64,000 nucleotides of DNA from Limnomonas spitsbergensis (lineage: Eukaryota > Chlorophyta > Chlorophyceae > Chlamydomonadales). The notes beneath the pieces were generated by a model. The model ran no database searches and was not told where the DNA came from. It saw nothing but the letters and a program-made list of their open reading frames with translations. The translations under genes and the position numbers were made by a program. Shown piece by piece: positions 34,901 to 44,756 of this stretch. The stretch's first letter is position 1, and every line of letters starts with the position of its first letter. The DNA lies in the NCBI GenBank assembly GCA_037349105.1, contig JAYJMM010000118.1, positions 1,240,001-1,304,000 on the forward strand. The letters are read 5' to 3'.

Positions 34901-35348
34901 CAATATTGTAGACCTTTTGGACCATGGGCCTAGACCCCTTTTTAACTCCTACGGTACTTTCGGGCCAATTGATTCCTGAGCAGCAACTGCTACCTCCCTA
35001 ACTTGATGAGTCATCGCCCACTTCAAACGATAGGCCTCCTCATCCATGCCATGCCATGCAGTTTTACTGAGGCATGCACGGGTCATGACTCATGAGAAGC
35101 ATGGATAACCTTGTTACAACGTGTATGATCATGTGCCGCAATGCCATGCCTGATATTCCCAGGCCCTCCAAGGAAGAAACTGCTTTCCTGATGTGCCTGT
35201 CACCCCGTCCCCTCTCTGGCCATTGCACCTTCCCCCTGCAAAGCCATGCCATGCAACCTTGACACACACAGAGTACAAGAAAGCGTATGGAGCACGGCAC
35301 CTTAACGAAAGCTTAGCGGAACAAAGCTGTGGCCCATCTGCCGACGAC
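31951..35348. other. Long intergenic region
   Basis: About 3.4 kb upstream of the IQM-like gene, with only short, unsupported open frames. It includes the 26-bp tandem repeat near 33.46 kb. Some of it may be untranslated or unrecognised exons of the downstream gene. Confidence 0.45.
33461..33540. repeat. About 26-bp tandem repeat, three degenerate units
   Basis: Units beginning GCATGCAGTCCATGCAAAAC, GCATGTGTTCCATGCAAGCC and GGTGTGCTCCATACAAACC. No coding potential is supported. Confidence 0.6.
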
Positions 35349-38300
35349 ATGGACATGCAGCGCAGCAGCACTAGCGTCAGGGGGAGCAGCGCCGGGGACT
35401 TTGTCGGCTGCTCTTCTCTACGCCGGGCTAGTGTCATGTCCATGGGCAGCTACCTGCGATGGCTGCAGTCGCAGAACACGGTCAGCACCATCGGCCTGGT
35501 AGGTGCTCCGCCACTGCTTTCACTGACCTGACAACACTTATATAACAATCAACCTCGTTGCAGCGGCAATTCCTTGGTTTCAGTCCTGCCTGCGGTGCAT
35601 GCAACGCTGAAAAAATCCACTCTGTGAAGTTTTCGGGTGGTGAGATAACTCGGGCAGAGAAGCATGTCAGGGGCAGGGTGGCTCAGAAATCATTGCGCCA
35701 TTTCTGCGGAAGGCAGATTGGGCGTGTTGCAGAGCAGCTCTCTTGCGCTCTGATCCTCCATTCTTGTAGATTGTTCAGTTGAGCTGGGAAGGCTGCAGCC
35801 TCAATTCCGGGAATACTCTGTTTTTGCCACACCTTCCGCCTGCAATCTCACGGAACAGGGCTTTGTTCCTCAATGCGCACTGCATGGCCACCTATGTGCC
35901 CTGTTCAATCGACGGTGCGCACCTCATTGGCTTCTGCATATGGTTAAACTCATCTTTGTCACCTCATTGGCTACTGCATATGGTTCAACTCATCTTTGTC
36001 ACCCATCCCCTGTTATGAGCGTAGAGCCTGGCGACGGGAGATGCACTGCTGCTCCGCTGTGAACACTGGCTAGAGGCAGCAGATGAGCATCACAGACATG
36101 GGAGCAACCTGCGGCCCTACTTTGATTACTGGTGAGGATGAGGGCGTCTGTGGCTGCCGGTCCTGATGGGATGTTGTTGATTTCTGCTGTGAGGATGGGG
36201 CGGCTGATTCTTGATGTTGGTGGTTTGGTACCAGGGGAACGCAGCAGTCTGTCAACCATGCCGTCCATGCCATCCTAGGTGTTGATAAGTTATTTCACAT
36301 TTACACCTATGCGACACCTTAGTGTAATCGTTTAGTCACAGTGTCCAAGGACCAAAGAGTGATATTGTTGTCGGGAAAATGTGTGGGTGTGGTGTCCAGT
36401 GACAGGGGTGTAAAAACGATGAAAAACTTATAATTGTTTACTTTGGTGGGATTTCAGTTTGTTAGGCCCAGGCAACTTGGCGAGTGCAATTCCTGGCAGG
36501 CCTCAGCATGGGTGGTCCAGCACAATCCCTGCGCCGTATGTGAAAACTATTTTGACGTATTTTTGCTTTTGAACCAGGTCGGAGAGTGTCAGCAGCGACT
36601 CCCAGCAGAGCGTGCAACCACGACCTGCCAGCCGCACAGAGGGCCAGCCCCATGTCCTGTCAGTACCAGGCTCACGGCCGAGTGGGGAAACTGCCCTGTT
36701 CAGCCGGCTCAGCGTGGAAATCAGGGACGCTGCTGCTGCTGCGGGTGTAGGAGAGGCATCAGTCTCGACGTCGCAGTCGCATGCGAGACGTCCACCCAGC
36801 GGCTTGTCACCATCGGCTGTGCGGGCGGCCCTCAAGGCAGGGCCGCTAGCATCGGCGGCAGGAGGCGGCGGCGGCGTCACCGGGACGTTGTCAATGCAGC
36901 GGAGGGCTGCTGCAGAGACGGCAGCCGAGATCGAGGTCGCAACCAAGGCGCTGCTGAACAAAAAGTGGGAGCCGGCCGGCGGCTGGCAGAAGGTGCTCGA
37001 GGCTGTTGCGGCATGCTCGATGTCGCACCATGACCGTCTGGCTTCCGCTGCGTCAACCAGCAGTGCACCGGTGTCGCTGTCGTCGTCGCCAAAATCGACC
37101 AGCTTCAGCGGCGCGGCGCTAGAGGGCGTCGGGCTGGGCTTTGGTGGCCGGGCAGGCGGCGGCGTTTCTGCTGGGAAGCAGGTGGTCACGGCCCGTGAAC
37201 TCGTTGGCGGCAACCGTGCCACAAGGAAGGTTGCCGGCGCAGTCGCGACGGGTCGCGGGATGCGCTTCAGCAAGCGCACTGGGGAGCACGGCCTGACCAT
37301 GGCGCCCAGCCTCAGTGTGGGCAACTCGATGGAGATGATGTCCGAGGACAGCTCGTCATCGTTACCACCACGCACGCCGCTGCAGCGCCCGCACCTGGCA
37401 TCGATGCGTGAGAGGGGGCAGGGCGGGCAGGCGGTGTCATCGGCTGCAATGGCAGGGAGGCTGGCCGACGGACCTGTTGTCGCCAGGGGCGCTGCGCGGG
37501 GCAGCAGCGTCAGTGACGGGCTGTTGGACCGGGAGCTCGGCTCAGAGATGGATGGCTCGGGGCTGTGCGGCATCTCTGACCGAGCCGCAGGCGAATCCGA
37601 TGGCGGCCGGGTACTGTTCATGAACGGCGATGACGAGGAGGACGGGGAGGAGTCCATGAGTGAAGGCGAAAGCTCTGTGGGGGAGGACGAGGACAAGGAG
37701 TATGATGACGATGCCGAGAAGGACTCGCAGGAGGAGGAGGACGACTACTACCACTACGGCGAGGACATGGGCGAGATTGACCTGATTGCCAACTCCAGCG
37801 GTCGGGGGCTGTCAGGCAGTGCTGATGAGGGCAGTGAGGACTGCGCCGCAGCGGGCGGTACAGATCCCAGTAACAACTTCTTCCTCTGGCTGGTGAGAGC
37901 CTGTCTGGAAGCAGTTTTGGAGGACATAAGGCTGGCTAGCTGGCTGCAGCTTTGGGGCAATGTTGGCTCGGAGGCTTTGCCTGGTCAAAGCCCCCACCAA
38001 ATCAAAACATTCTCGCCCTTGGGCTTGGGCGACTTCGCCGACCTGATGAGGCAGACAGCCAGGAGCAGCCTCACTGCCTTGGGACATGCTATATAGGGGC
38101 TATGCACCGTCAAGCAGCAGCCGGGCCTCGCCTGTCGCCCGGGGCTGCACCTTTTGGTTTCCCATGCTAGCCGGGCATCGCCTTTTGCTCGGGGCAGCAC
38201 TTATTGTTTTGCTCTATTTCCCTGCCTCGATCCCTTTAGAACGCGAGGCCTAACACCCTGAATTCTTTTGAGTTGAAAAGTGGCCATTTGGTCTCCCAAA

Positions 38301-39522
38301 ATCCTTTCCTTACTTTTCTATCCTTCTTTAAGTCCTCTGCTTTTTGTTGTTCACCGCCTGGCCCTTCAGAAAAGGCTTTTGGTTGCGTAGACGAAGACAT
38401 GACGGTGATACAGCACATGCGGTAACAACAACATCCTCTGCCCTGTTCAGGACCACGGGGCCGGCAAGCAGCTGGACCTTGCGGGCCAGCTCGGCGGCGT
38501 CGCGCGCTCCAAGCTGGAGAGCGAGCGCGTGATTTACTTGACGCCTGACGAGCTCCCGCCGTACGAGGTGGTGGTGGACAGGATCACGGGCAAGTTGATG
38601 TACAAGGCGTCGGGGCAGATGCTACACACCTACTCTATTCCGGTGGCAGACGGCGCCTCCATGGCGGCAGAAGGCGGCTTGCTGCCCCCGCCCCCGGCTG
38701 CCGTGGCGAGCGCCACTGCAGCCAAGGAAGGCAAGGAAGGCAAGGACAGCAAGTGGATTTGGGTTGTGGGATCCAGTGGACGCCTGTACGTGCACCCCAA
38801 AGTGCGGGGCAAGTTCCACCACTCGAGCTTTGTGCGGGGCTCTGTGGTGCTGGCCGCCGGAAGTGAGTGCGGGGCATCTGCTGGGGGGGCGGGTTTGCAT
38901 GGGGCTGCTGCATCTCCTGGATTGTCGCAGGCTGGTATGGACAGCCTGACAACGGAGCTGTGTCTCACGGTCTGCGTAGCCCATTTGTTCAGACTAGAGA
39001 CCTAGAGTGGTAGGTTAGTCCCCTTTGGGGGAATACCTGTCAACGTGCTTGGCATGCCTTCGCAACAAATGTTTGTTCTTTAGAGGTGAGAGGATTATTC
39101 AGTGATTATTCCCCAGGTTCCTTATTCATTATTTTGGCATCAGGCTGTCATAAAACAAATATGCCAGCCTTGGGGGGAAATGAACTATGCGAGTGAAGGA
39201 TGACTCAGCATGTCAGCGGGTAAGTTCAGGAAATACTATAATAGTTACTGTTGATTCTGAGCTGAGCTGCTGCCTGAACTGCTGCCTCACTGGCTTCTTG
39301 TTTTGTTTCATCGCCTGCTTTGGCGCTCATGATGACCTCTGATCCCGCCCCTCCGCATGCACAGACATGCTCGTGGACCATGGGCGCCTGGTGGGTCTGA
39401 CTGCTGATTCGGGCCACTACTGGCCACAGCCCGGCCACTTCCGCTGGTTCTACGAGCGCCTCAAGGAGCAAGGAGCAGACCTGGATGCATTGCAGGGCAT
39501 TGAGTTCAACACCAAGCACTGA
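35349..39522 (+). CDS. IQM-family (calmodulin-binding-type) protein
   Basis: The C-terminal half matches the plant IQM family. After NNFFLWL (exon ending 37892) the next exon (38451-38862) continues DHGAGKQLDLAGQLGG, RSKLESERVIYLTPDE, PYEVVVDRITGKLMYKASG, KWIWVVGSSGRLYV and FHHSSFVRGSVVLAAG. The last exon (39365-39522, TGA) adds LVDHGRLVGLTADSGHYWP and ends GADLDALQGIEFNTKH. The large preceding exon, about 36578-37892, encodes a Ser/Ala-rich then strongly acidic region (EEEDDYYHYGEDMGEID). A first exon starting at ATG 35349 and ending at 35498 is plausible but does not join the 36578 exon in phase, so an intermediate exon or a different acceptor is needed. The conserved RYG...YY...W block of plant IQMs and an IQ motif are not seen. 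The exact role is unknown. Confidence 0.8.
35920..35999. repeat. 40-bp tandem duplication
   Basis: CACCTCATTGGCTTCTGCAT at 35920 recurs as CACCTCATTGGCTACTGCAT at 35960, with two or more mismatches. It lies in the 5' intron region of the IQM-like gene. Confidence 0.75.
38118..38215. repeat. Diverged tandem duplication in IQM intron
   Basis: Two copies beginning AGCCGGGCCTCGCC and AGCCGGGCATCGCC, each followed by a CGGGGC..GCAC block and a T-rich tail. They lie in the intron 37893-38450. Confidence 0.55.
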
Positions 39523-40877
39523 GCAGGCGCCCGTGCTTGGTTTTGGGGCTACAAGGCCACCTGCGGCAGACCGCCCCGCGGCCTCAAAAGGTCGGATGGG
39601 GACCAAATCTGGACCGGCCTACAGCAGGCGGGCTAAGCAGCATGGAAGGCCATGCACGAGGCCACCGTCCAGGGGGGTGTAGATAACTGAAGTCTAGCCG
39701 AAGCGTTGCTGAGTCATGTGAAAGGGAACATTGGCTGGCGGACGGCTGTGTGGGGACTGGGCATGCATTCTCACGGGGGTGGGTATATCAAGAGGCAGAT
39801 GTGCTGTGGCCACAATTAGGGCTGCGGTTCTGTACATTGTTGCCCCTTGCATTTGTGTGTACCCTTGGAGCCATCCTCGGTACACCCTCCATTAGGCTGA
39901 TTCAGATATAGTTGGCTGGCCTGAGGTGTGTTCCGATATTAATGTTTATGCACAGGGCCCTTGGCCGAAACACGTTGCCAGGCGCGCAGGTTGGTTGAGT
40001 AGCTGAACCCTAGACGTAATAGCATTTTTCTTCCGACACATGTGCGACATCACATGCCTTTCTCTGCCAATGGAAGACTTCTGCATTTGTTTAAAATAAG
40101 TAAAGACCGGTATGTATGGTTTGTTGGTCCTTCATTTTTTTGACGCACCTTCGATCAGAAGCTGATAAGGACCAGCAATAAAGGTTGCCCCATATGTTTG
40201 TTGGGGTGGCATCATGCCAGTTAAGATTATGATGGGTATTTGGGGAGAGACCCCTCCTCTGCAGAACTCATGTCATAGCTGCATCATTCGAGTATGGATT
40301 TGCCTTTGGAGATGCTACACGGGGTAGGCTTGTACATCCTGTAGCTGCAGCGTTGGCTTTCACTTTTCCTGCTGTTTTTGTTTTGCTTGTTTCCCTGTTG
40401 ATAGGTTACCCCATCGATTTCTACTAGACAGAGACTTAGTTCTTTGATTAGGCAGGGCGGGGCCGTTTCAGGCTGTGACAATTTTCCCAGCAGTTCTTGT
40501 ATCGTGATCCTTTTATGGCTGCATCTATCTGCTTCATTGCTGGCATTAAGTAATTGTTCTCTTACTTACGCCTTGATGCGCAAATTGCAGTTCATTCTCG
40601 TCGCCTACCTGTACTGTAACTAGTCTGAGCATTTTTTTCATATGGCAGATTTGGCCGTGACCTGTGACCTGCTTCTGGCAGAAGAAACCAAATACCATTC
40701 CAGGCCACTGTCATATTTCCTTTGTCACAGGCTCACTTGCTGACTCGAGTCGCAAGCTGGGGGATTCAGATCGACCGTAACAGCAGGGGTACCAATGGGT
40801 ATTCCACTCATCATAAAATTGAAGTTACATATACGTCTGATCAGGTCTGACTGGTCTGATGTTGAGATTGCCAAGGC
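39523..40877. other. 3' flank of the IQM gene
   Basis: No gene is supported. The sequence is AT-rich with scattered short frames; it probably contains the 3' untranslated region of the IQM-like gene. Confidence 0.45.
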
Positions 40878-41176
40878 CTCTGACATCGTAATGATGCCAC
40901 ACCTCTGGGCCCTGCTCAAGAAAACTATGCAGCATTGGTGTCTAACTTTCTGGCTAACATCTTCAAATAAAAACGAAAATAAAGACTCCACCAGATAAAG
41001 GAGGCCCAATTCTCCAGCCCTTCAACAGTCTAGCAGTAAACAAGTGCACCTTCCCCCCAAAGCCAGGGCCTCCCACCCATGCCTGCCACGGTACAACAGG
41101 TGAAATGCATGGCGCTATCTGGAGGGCTTGCCTAGTGCCCACACCTGCTCCCTTGGCTTCTCAAGGCAAGGCATTG
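40878..41176 (-). mobile_element. 5'-truncated LINE tail (copy 2)
   Basis: The 3' end motif CCTCTGGGCCCTGCTCAAG lies at about 40905. Upstream, 41055-41170 aligns with the C-terminal coding end of the 29.86-kb LINE (shared strings include GCCTCCCA, GGTACAAC and GGCGC). Confidence 0.65.
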
Positions 41177-41186
41177 AAAGCCTCCG

Positions 41187-41345
41187 TCATGTCAATAAAG
41201 TCACACCTCTGGGCCCTGCTCAAACAAAGGCTCCGCCACTTCGGCTTCCAACTTAATGGTTGGAAACTAAAAGGAAGAAAGAAAAAGAGAGATCGTACAG
41301 AAAAGCCCACCTACCCTAAAGGAAGGCAGCCCCTCCAGACTCTTT
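41187..41345 (-). mobile_element. 5'-truncated LINE tail (copy 3)
   Basis: A second 3' end, CACACCTCTGGGCCCTGCTC at 41205, starts about 10 bases after the 5' end of copy 2. The two fragments are head to tail in the same orientation. The CCTAAAGGAAGGCAGCCCC string resembles the LINE 3' untranslated region. Confidence 0.65.
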
Positions 41346-42911
41346 CGGCTTATGACATGTGTGGACTCCAGCAGCATCTTTGCCCACCACCAGCACTTCT
41401 CAATCCGTTTTGGATTTGGTGACTTAAGTTCTGCATGTGATGGCCCATGCTGCAATGATGGGCCTCCTTGCAAAAAAGCAACGCACAGGGGAAGATCTTG
41501 CACAGGCAACAAGATAGGAAGCAGTGCATGACAGATGATACAAAAGAGGCAGAAAGACAGCAAGCAGGGCATGCCAGGTGCTGTTCAACAGGGACAAAGA
41601 CGGACAGCAATAAAGCAGCCGTGCAAGGCGGATGATGCAAAACAGGGAAACAACAAGCAGGGCATGGTGAATGCAACAAGAGTAGCGAGACGGCAAGCAA
41701 TGACGACAGATGCTGCTAAACAGGGACCACAAACACTGCACAGGGGATGCTGCAAACAAGCAGAACTTCAACCACACCACATATCCCAGCATCCGCTATT
41801 TCAAGACTCCCATGCTTGCCACCGCTACTTTGGTCGTGCACATCTACCAAATGCCTCCTTCCTCCCTCCCTCCCATGGAGCCCTACATGGGCTGTCATTG
41901 CTACTGCCTAGGGTGTCATGTCTGGAAGTTACTATGTTCTTAGGTTTTGAAATGAGAATATTCTGCGCAACAGGAGTTTTTTCACTAAAGTACAACAGGT
42001 CACTCAGGCAAAGCGCCACTCAAATGCTTTGTACAACCGGCTACCGGTGCTCTCCTTTGAAAATTCCTCTTCTTTTCGCAAAGCTGTCTTCAATTGAGAG
42101 GGGGATGCATGAGGAGAACATGGGGTGCAACTTTCCATCCAATGATGGGTATATACCCTGGATTCACCTGTCTCCTTTTGAGTGCTCCTCAATTTTGAAG
42201 CCCCAGAAAATGCATTCAAAACAAGACAAACCTGAATTTCTGACTAGACTGCAACAAGATGGGTCATAGGGCTGTGTAGACCGAGTGCAAACAATTGTTT
42301 AGCCACTAGTATGGATAGAATCTTGGTCAGCTGCACGACAGCTGCGATTTCGTTAGTTGCTGGGCTCTCAAGGACACAGCTCAGAACTTTGACGTCCCAT
42401 ATTTCGGCATCTTGCTTAAAGCCTGAAGTTGCTGGAAAACATAATTATTATTTTGAGTAGATTTTTCTTGAACTTGCTTCACACAGCCTAGCCCACGCCC
42501 TTACCTTGGGCTGCTGCCACATGCACACATGACGTCTGATATGACGTGGCATGCTTGCCATGCAGCATGGCATCGATGCCATTTACTTCCTGGCTTCTGG
42601 GGCAAGATAGCCTCAAATCGTGGATGGAATTCAGAAATGAAGTCGTTGCAAATCACTATTGCCGATCTTCGTGGCGAGGGAGGTAGACTGGTCGCCAGGT
42701 CATAAGGGCTCTGATGTGGGCAGGGAATCAGATCCCTCTCTTTCCTATAAAAGGCAAAGCAATTCCTGAAAGAGTGTTTGCATTCGCCCTTCACTGGCTG
42801 CGCACCCTCGGCAAAGTGTAGCCCTCATAACATTGTGTGGAAATCACGGTGTGGATGTTATCCTTGTGATTTTTTGATCAACATTCCCAGTCCGTTAGCT
42901 TTAATTACAAA
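41346..42911. other. Intergenic region with degenerate repeat
   Basis: An open frame of 244 codons (41535-42269, +) matches nothing I know, and its first third is a translated repeat of about 98-bp period (GATGATACAAAA at 41534, GATGATGCAAAA at 41631, both followed by CAAGCAGGGCATG). I do not call it a gene. The last few hundred bases are the L10 promoter. Confidence 0.4.
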
Positions 42912-43592
42912 ATGCTGGCAACGCTGAGGGGGCCGAAGCCATTCTGTGCACAGCCTATCTCCCGAGGAAGCCTCCAGGTCTGCAATGCCGTCTCTCGCCA
43001 GAAAAAGACGGAAATTGTGACGACGTTGAAGGAGAAGCTAGATTCCAGCGTCATCGTCTTCGGTCTGCGCCACAAAGGCCTGTCAGTGGCCACTATCCAG
43101 AAGTTCAGGAAAGGGATGCCCGAAGGCACCTCGATGTTCGTTTGCAAGAACAACCTGATGAAGGTTGCAGTGGAGCAGACAGAAGGCTGGGCCCCCCTGA
43201 AGGAGAAGGGCTGCACCGGCGACAACGCGTGGGTGTTCGTCAAGGAGGACGGCCTTGCGGATTCCATCAAGCACTACTTCAAGTTTGAAGACACCCTGTT
43301 TGCTGAGGCTAAGAAGGTTGCACCCAAGAACACGGAGGTCAAGCGGCCCACGGAGGTCTCTGTCGCTGTCATGGACGCCAAGTTCTTGACGGCAGAGGAC
43401 CTGAAGAAATGCGAATCATTGCCCACGAAGAAGCAGCTGTTTGCGACCATCGCTGGCTTGGCCAAGCAGCCCGCTACCAAGCTTGCCACCGGCATCAAGA
43501 TGATCCCCAACAAGCTGGCCATCGCCATCAAGAAGGTGTCTGAGCTGGACGAGGATCAGACTAAGACGGTAGCCTCCATGATCAAGGCATGA
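42912..43592 (+). CDS. prpl10: Plastid 50S ribosomal protein L10 (uL10c)
   Basis: uL10 forms the base of the ribosomal stalk, binding 23S rRNA and recruiting L7/L12 dimers. This 226-residue single-exon protein has a short plastid transit peptide ([20 protein letters not shown]) followed by the L10 core: [18 protein letters not shown], then [35 protein letters not shown], and the C-terminal helical part [20 protein letters not shown]. The core has the normal size of bacterial L10 and includes the helix that would bind L7/L12. The ATG at 42912 gives the transit peptide directly; no intron is needed, unlike its neighbours. Confidence 0.93.
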   Translation: MLATLRGPKPFCAQPISRGSLQVCNAVSRQKKTEIVTTLKEKLDSSVIVFGLRHKGLSVATIQKFRKGMPEGTSMFVCKNNLMKVAVEQTEGWAPLKEKGCTGDNAWVFVKEDGLADSIKHYFKFEDTLFAEAKKVAPKNTEVKRPTEVSVAVMDAKFLTAEDLKKCESLPTKKQLFATIAGLAKQPATKLATGIKMIPNKLAIAIKKVSELDEDQTKTVASMIKA

Positions 43593-44756
43593 GTTTAGGG
43601 AAGGGCCATGCCACATGCGACGGCTGCATGAGAGATGCATAAAGGAACAGTGTTCTCTGTTGCCGGGGCATGTCCATGCATTTTCCCCATGCGCTGGTGG
43701 CATTTTCATATTTCCATACCTTGCATGGTGCGGCATGGCTGTGTGGAATCTTGAGACATCCCTGGATTTCCTTGTGACATCAGATGCAGCACGTAAGCAT
43801 GATTAATGCGGCTCATTAGAAATTTTATTTTAAAATGTTGCTGCTGCTTCCTGTCCACATCCGCCAAACATTTGCTGACCCCTCACAGATTTTGCTGTCC
43901 ATGAGGCTGAAAGGCACCAGTACCCAGCAGGGGAACACTTACATTAAGGTTACAGGATGACCCTCTGGTCCCAGAGAACAGAAATTACAAACTTCCGGCA
44001 AGGGAGAGATTCTCCGCAGCATCCTTACAAGGGCAGTCACTAACGTCAGAGACTGGGCATCAGCATTGAAACCGAAATCAATTGACCGAAACGCTTGGTC
44101 ATGTGACGCCCTTTTCTTTTGTTACTGACAGCCTAGGTCCAAAAGAGGTAGGTCTGCATAAACACGGCATCGCAGTCAGCGCCAGTTTCTACACACAGAA
44201 TAGATGTTGCACAACCATATTTAGTCAGACGTCTGCCCATGAGAGTTTTTTGCCTCTCAAACACTACCAGTATATCAAACTATCAGATGGACCAGGGCTA
44301 CCTGATGCCAGCCTCACACACGGACGGTTACAGAATACAGTACAGGGAGATATCAAAAGAGATTCCCTTCGACGATGCGAGGTTCAGTGATATTGCAAGC
44401 TAAGACCCTTCACAACCCAAGCAACAGAGTCAAATTATGAAATTCCTGCATGACCCTTCCAACGAGTCCCTAAACCCTAAATGTTGGCAGGGGTACTGAT
44501 GACTTTGTGTCAGGCAAGAATGTTCCGCAGCAGCATAACAAATCATAAGTCTAACAGCAGCCTACGTCACATAAAAAACCAAAGATTGGAGTTAATTATT
44601 TAGGGGCATTCTATGGCTCACATTGTCATGCAACAGTCACAAGAGGGGGACTGCGATTTGATGACTAGCACAGACACAGGGAAATGCACACAGCCATGCT
44701 CAGCTCAGAAGACTAGTAACAGCCCAGAATACAACATTGGCCCCCATTGCCACATC
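43593..44756. other. Convergent intergenic region
   Basis: Lies between the L10 stop and the stop of the minus-strand acid phosphatase, so it holds both 3' ends. TTACA on the plus strand near 43949 and 43960 gives TGTAA on the phosphatase strand. No further gene is seen. Confidence 0.5.

Noticed and set aside
36503..37696. A 397-codon minus-strand open frame
   Set aside because: It is the antisense shadow of the GC-rich, Ser/Ala-rich and acidic exon of the IQM-like gene, whose plus-strand frame joins the conserved C-terminal exons by correct splicing.
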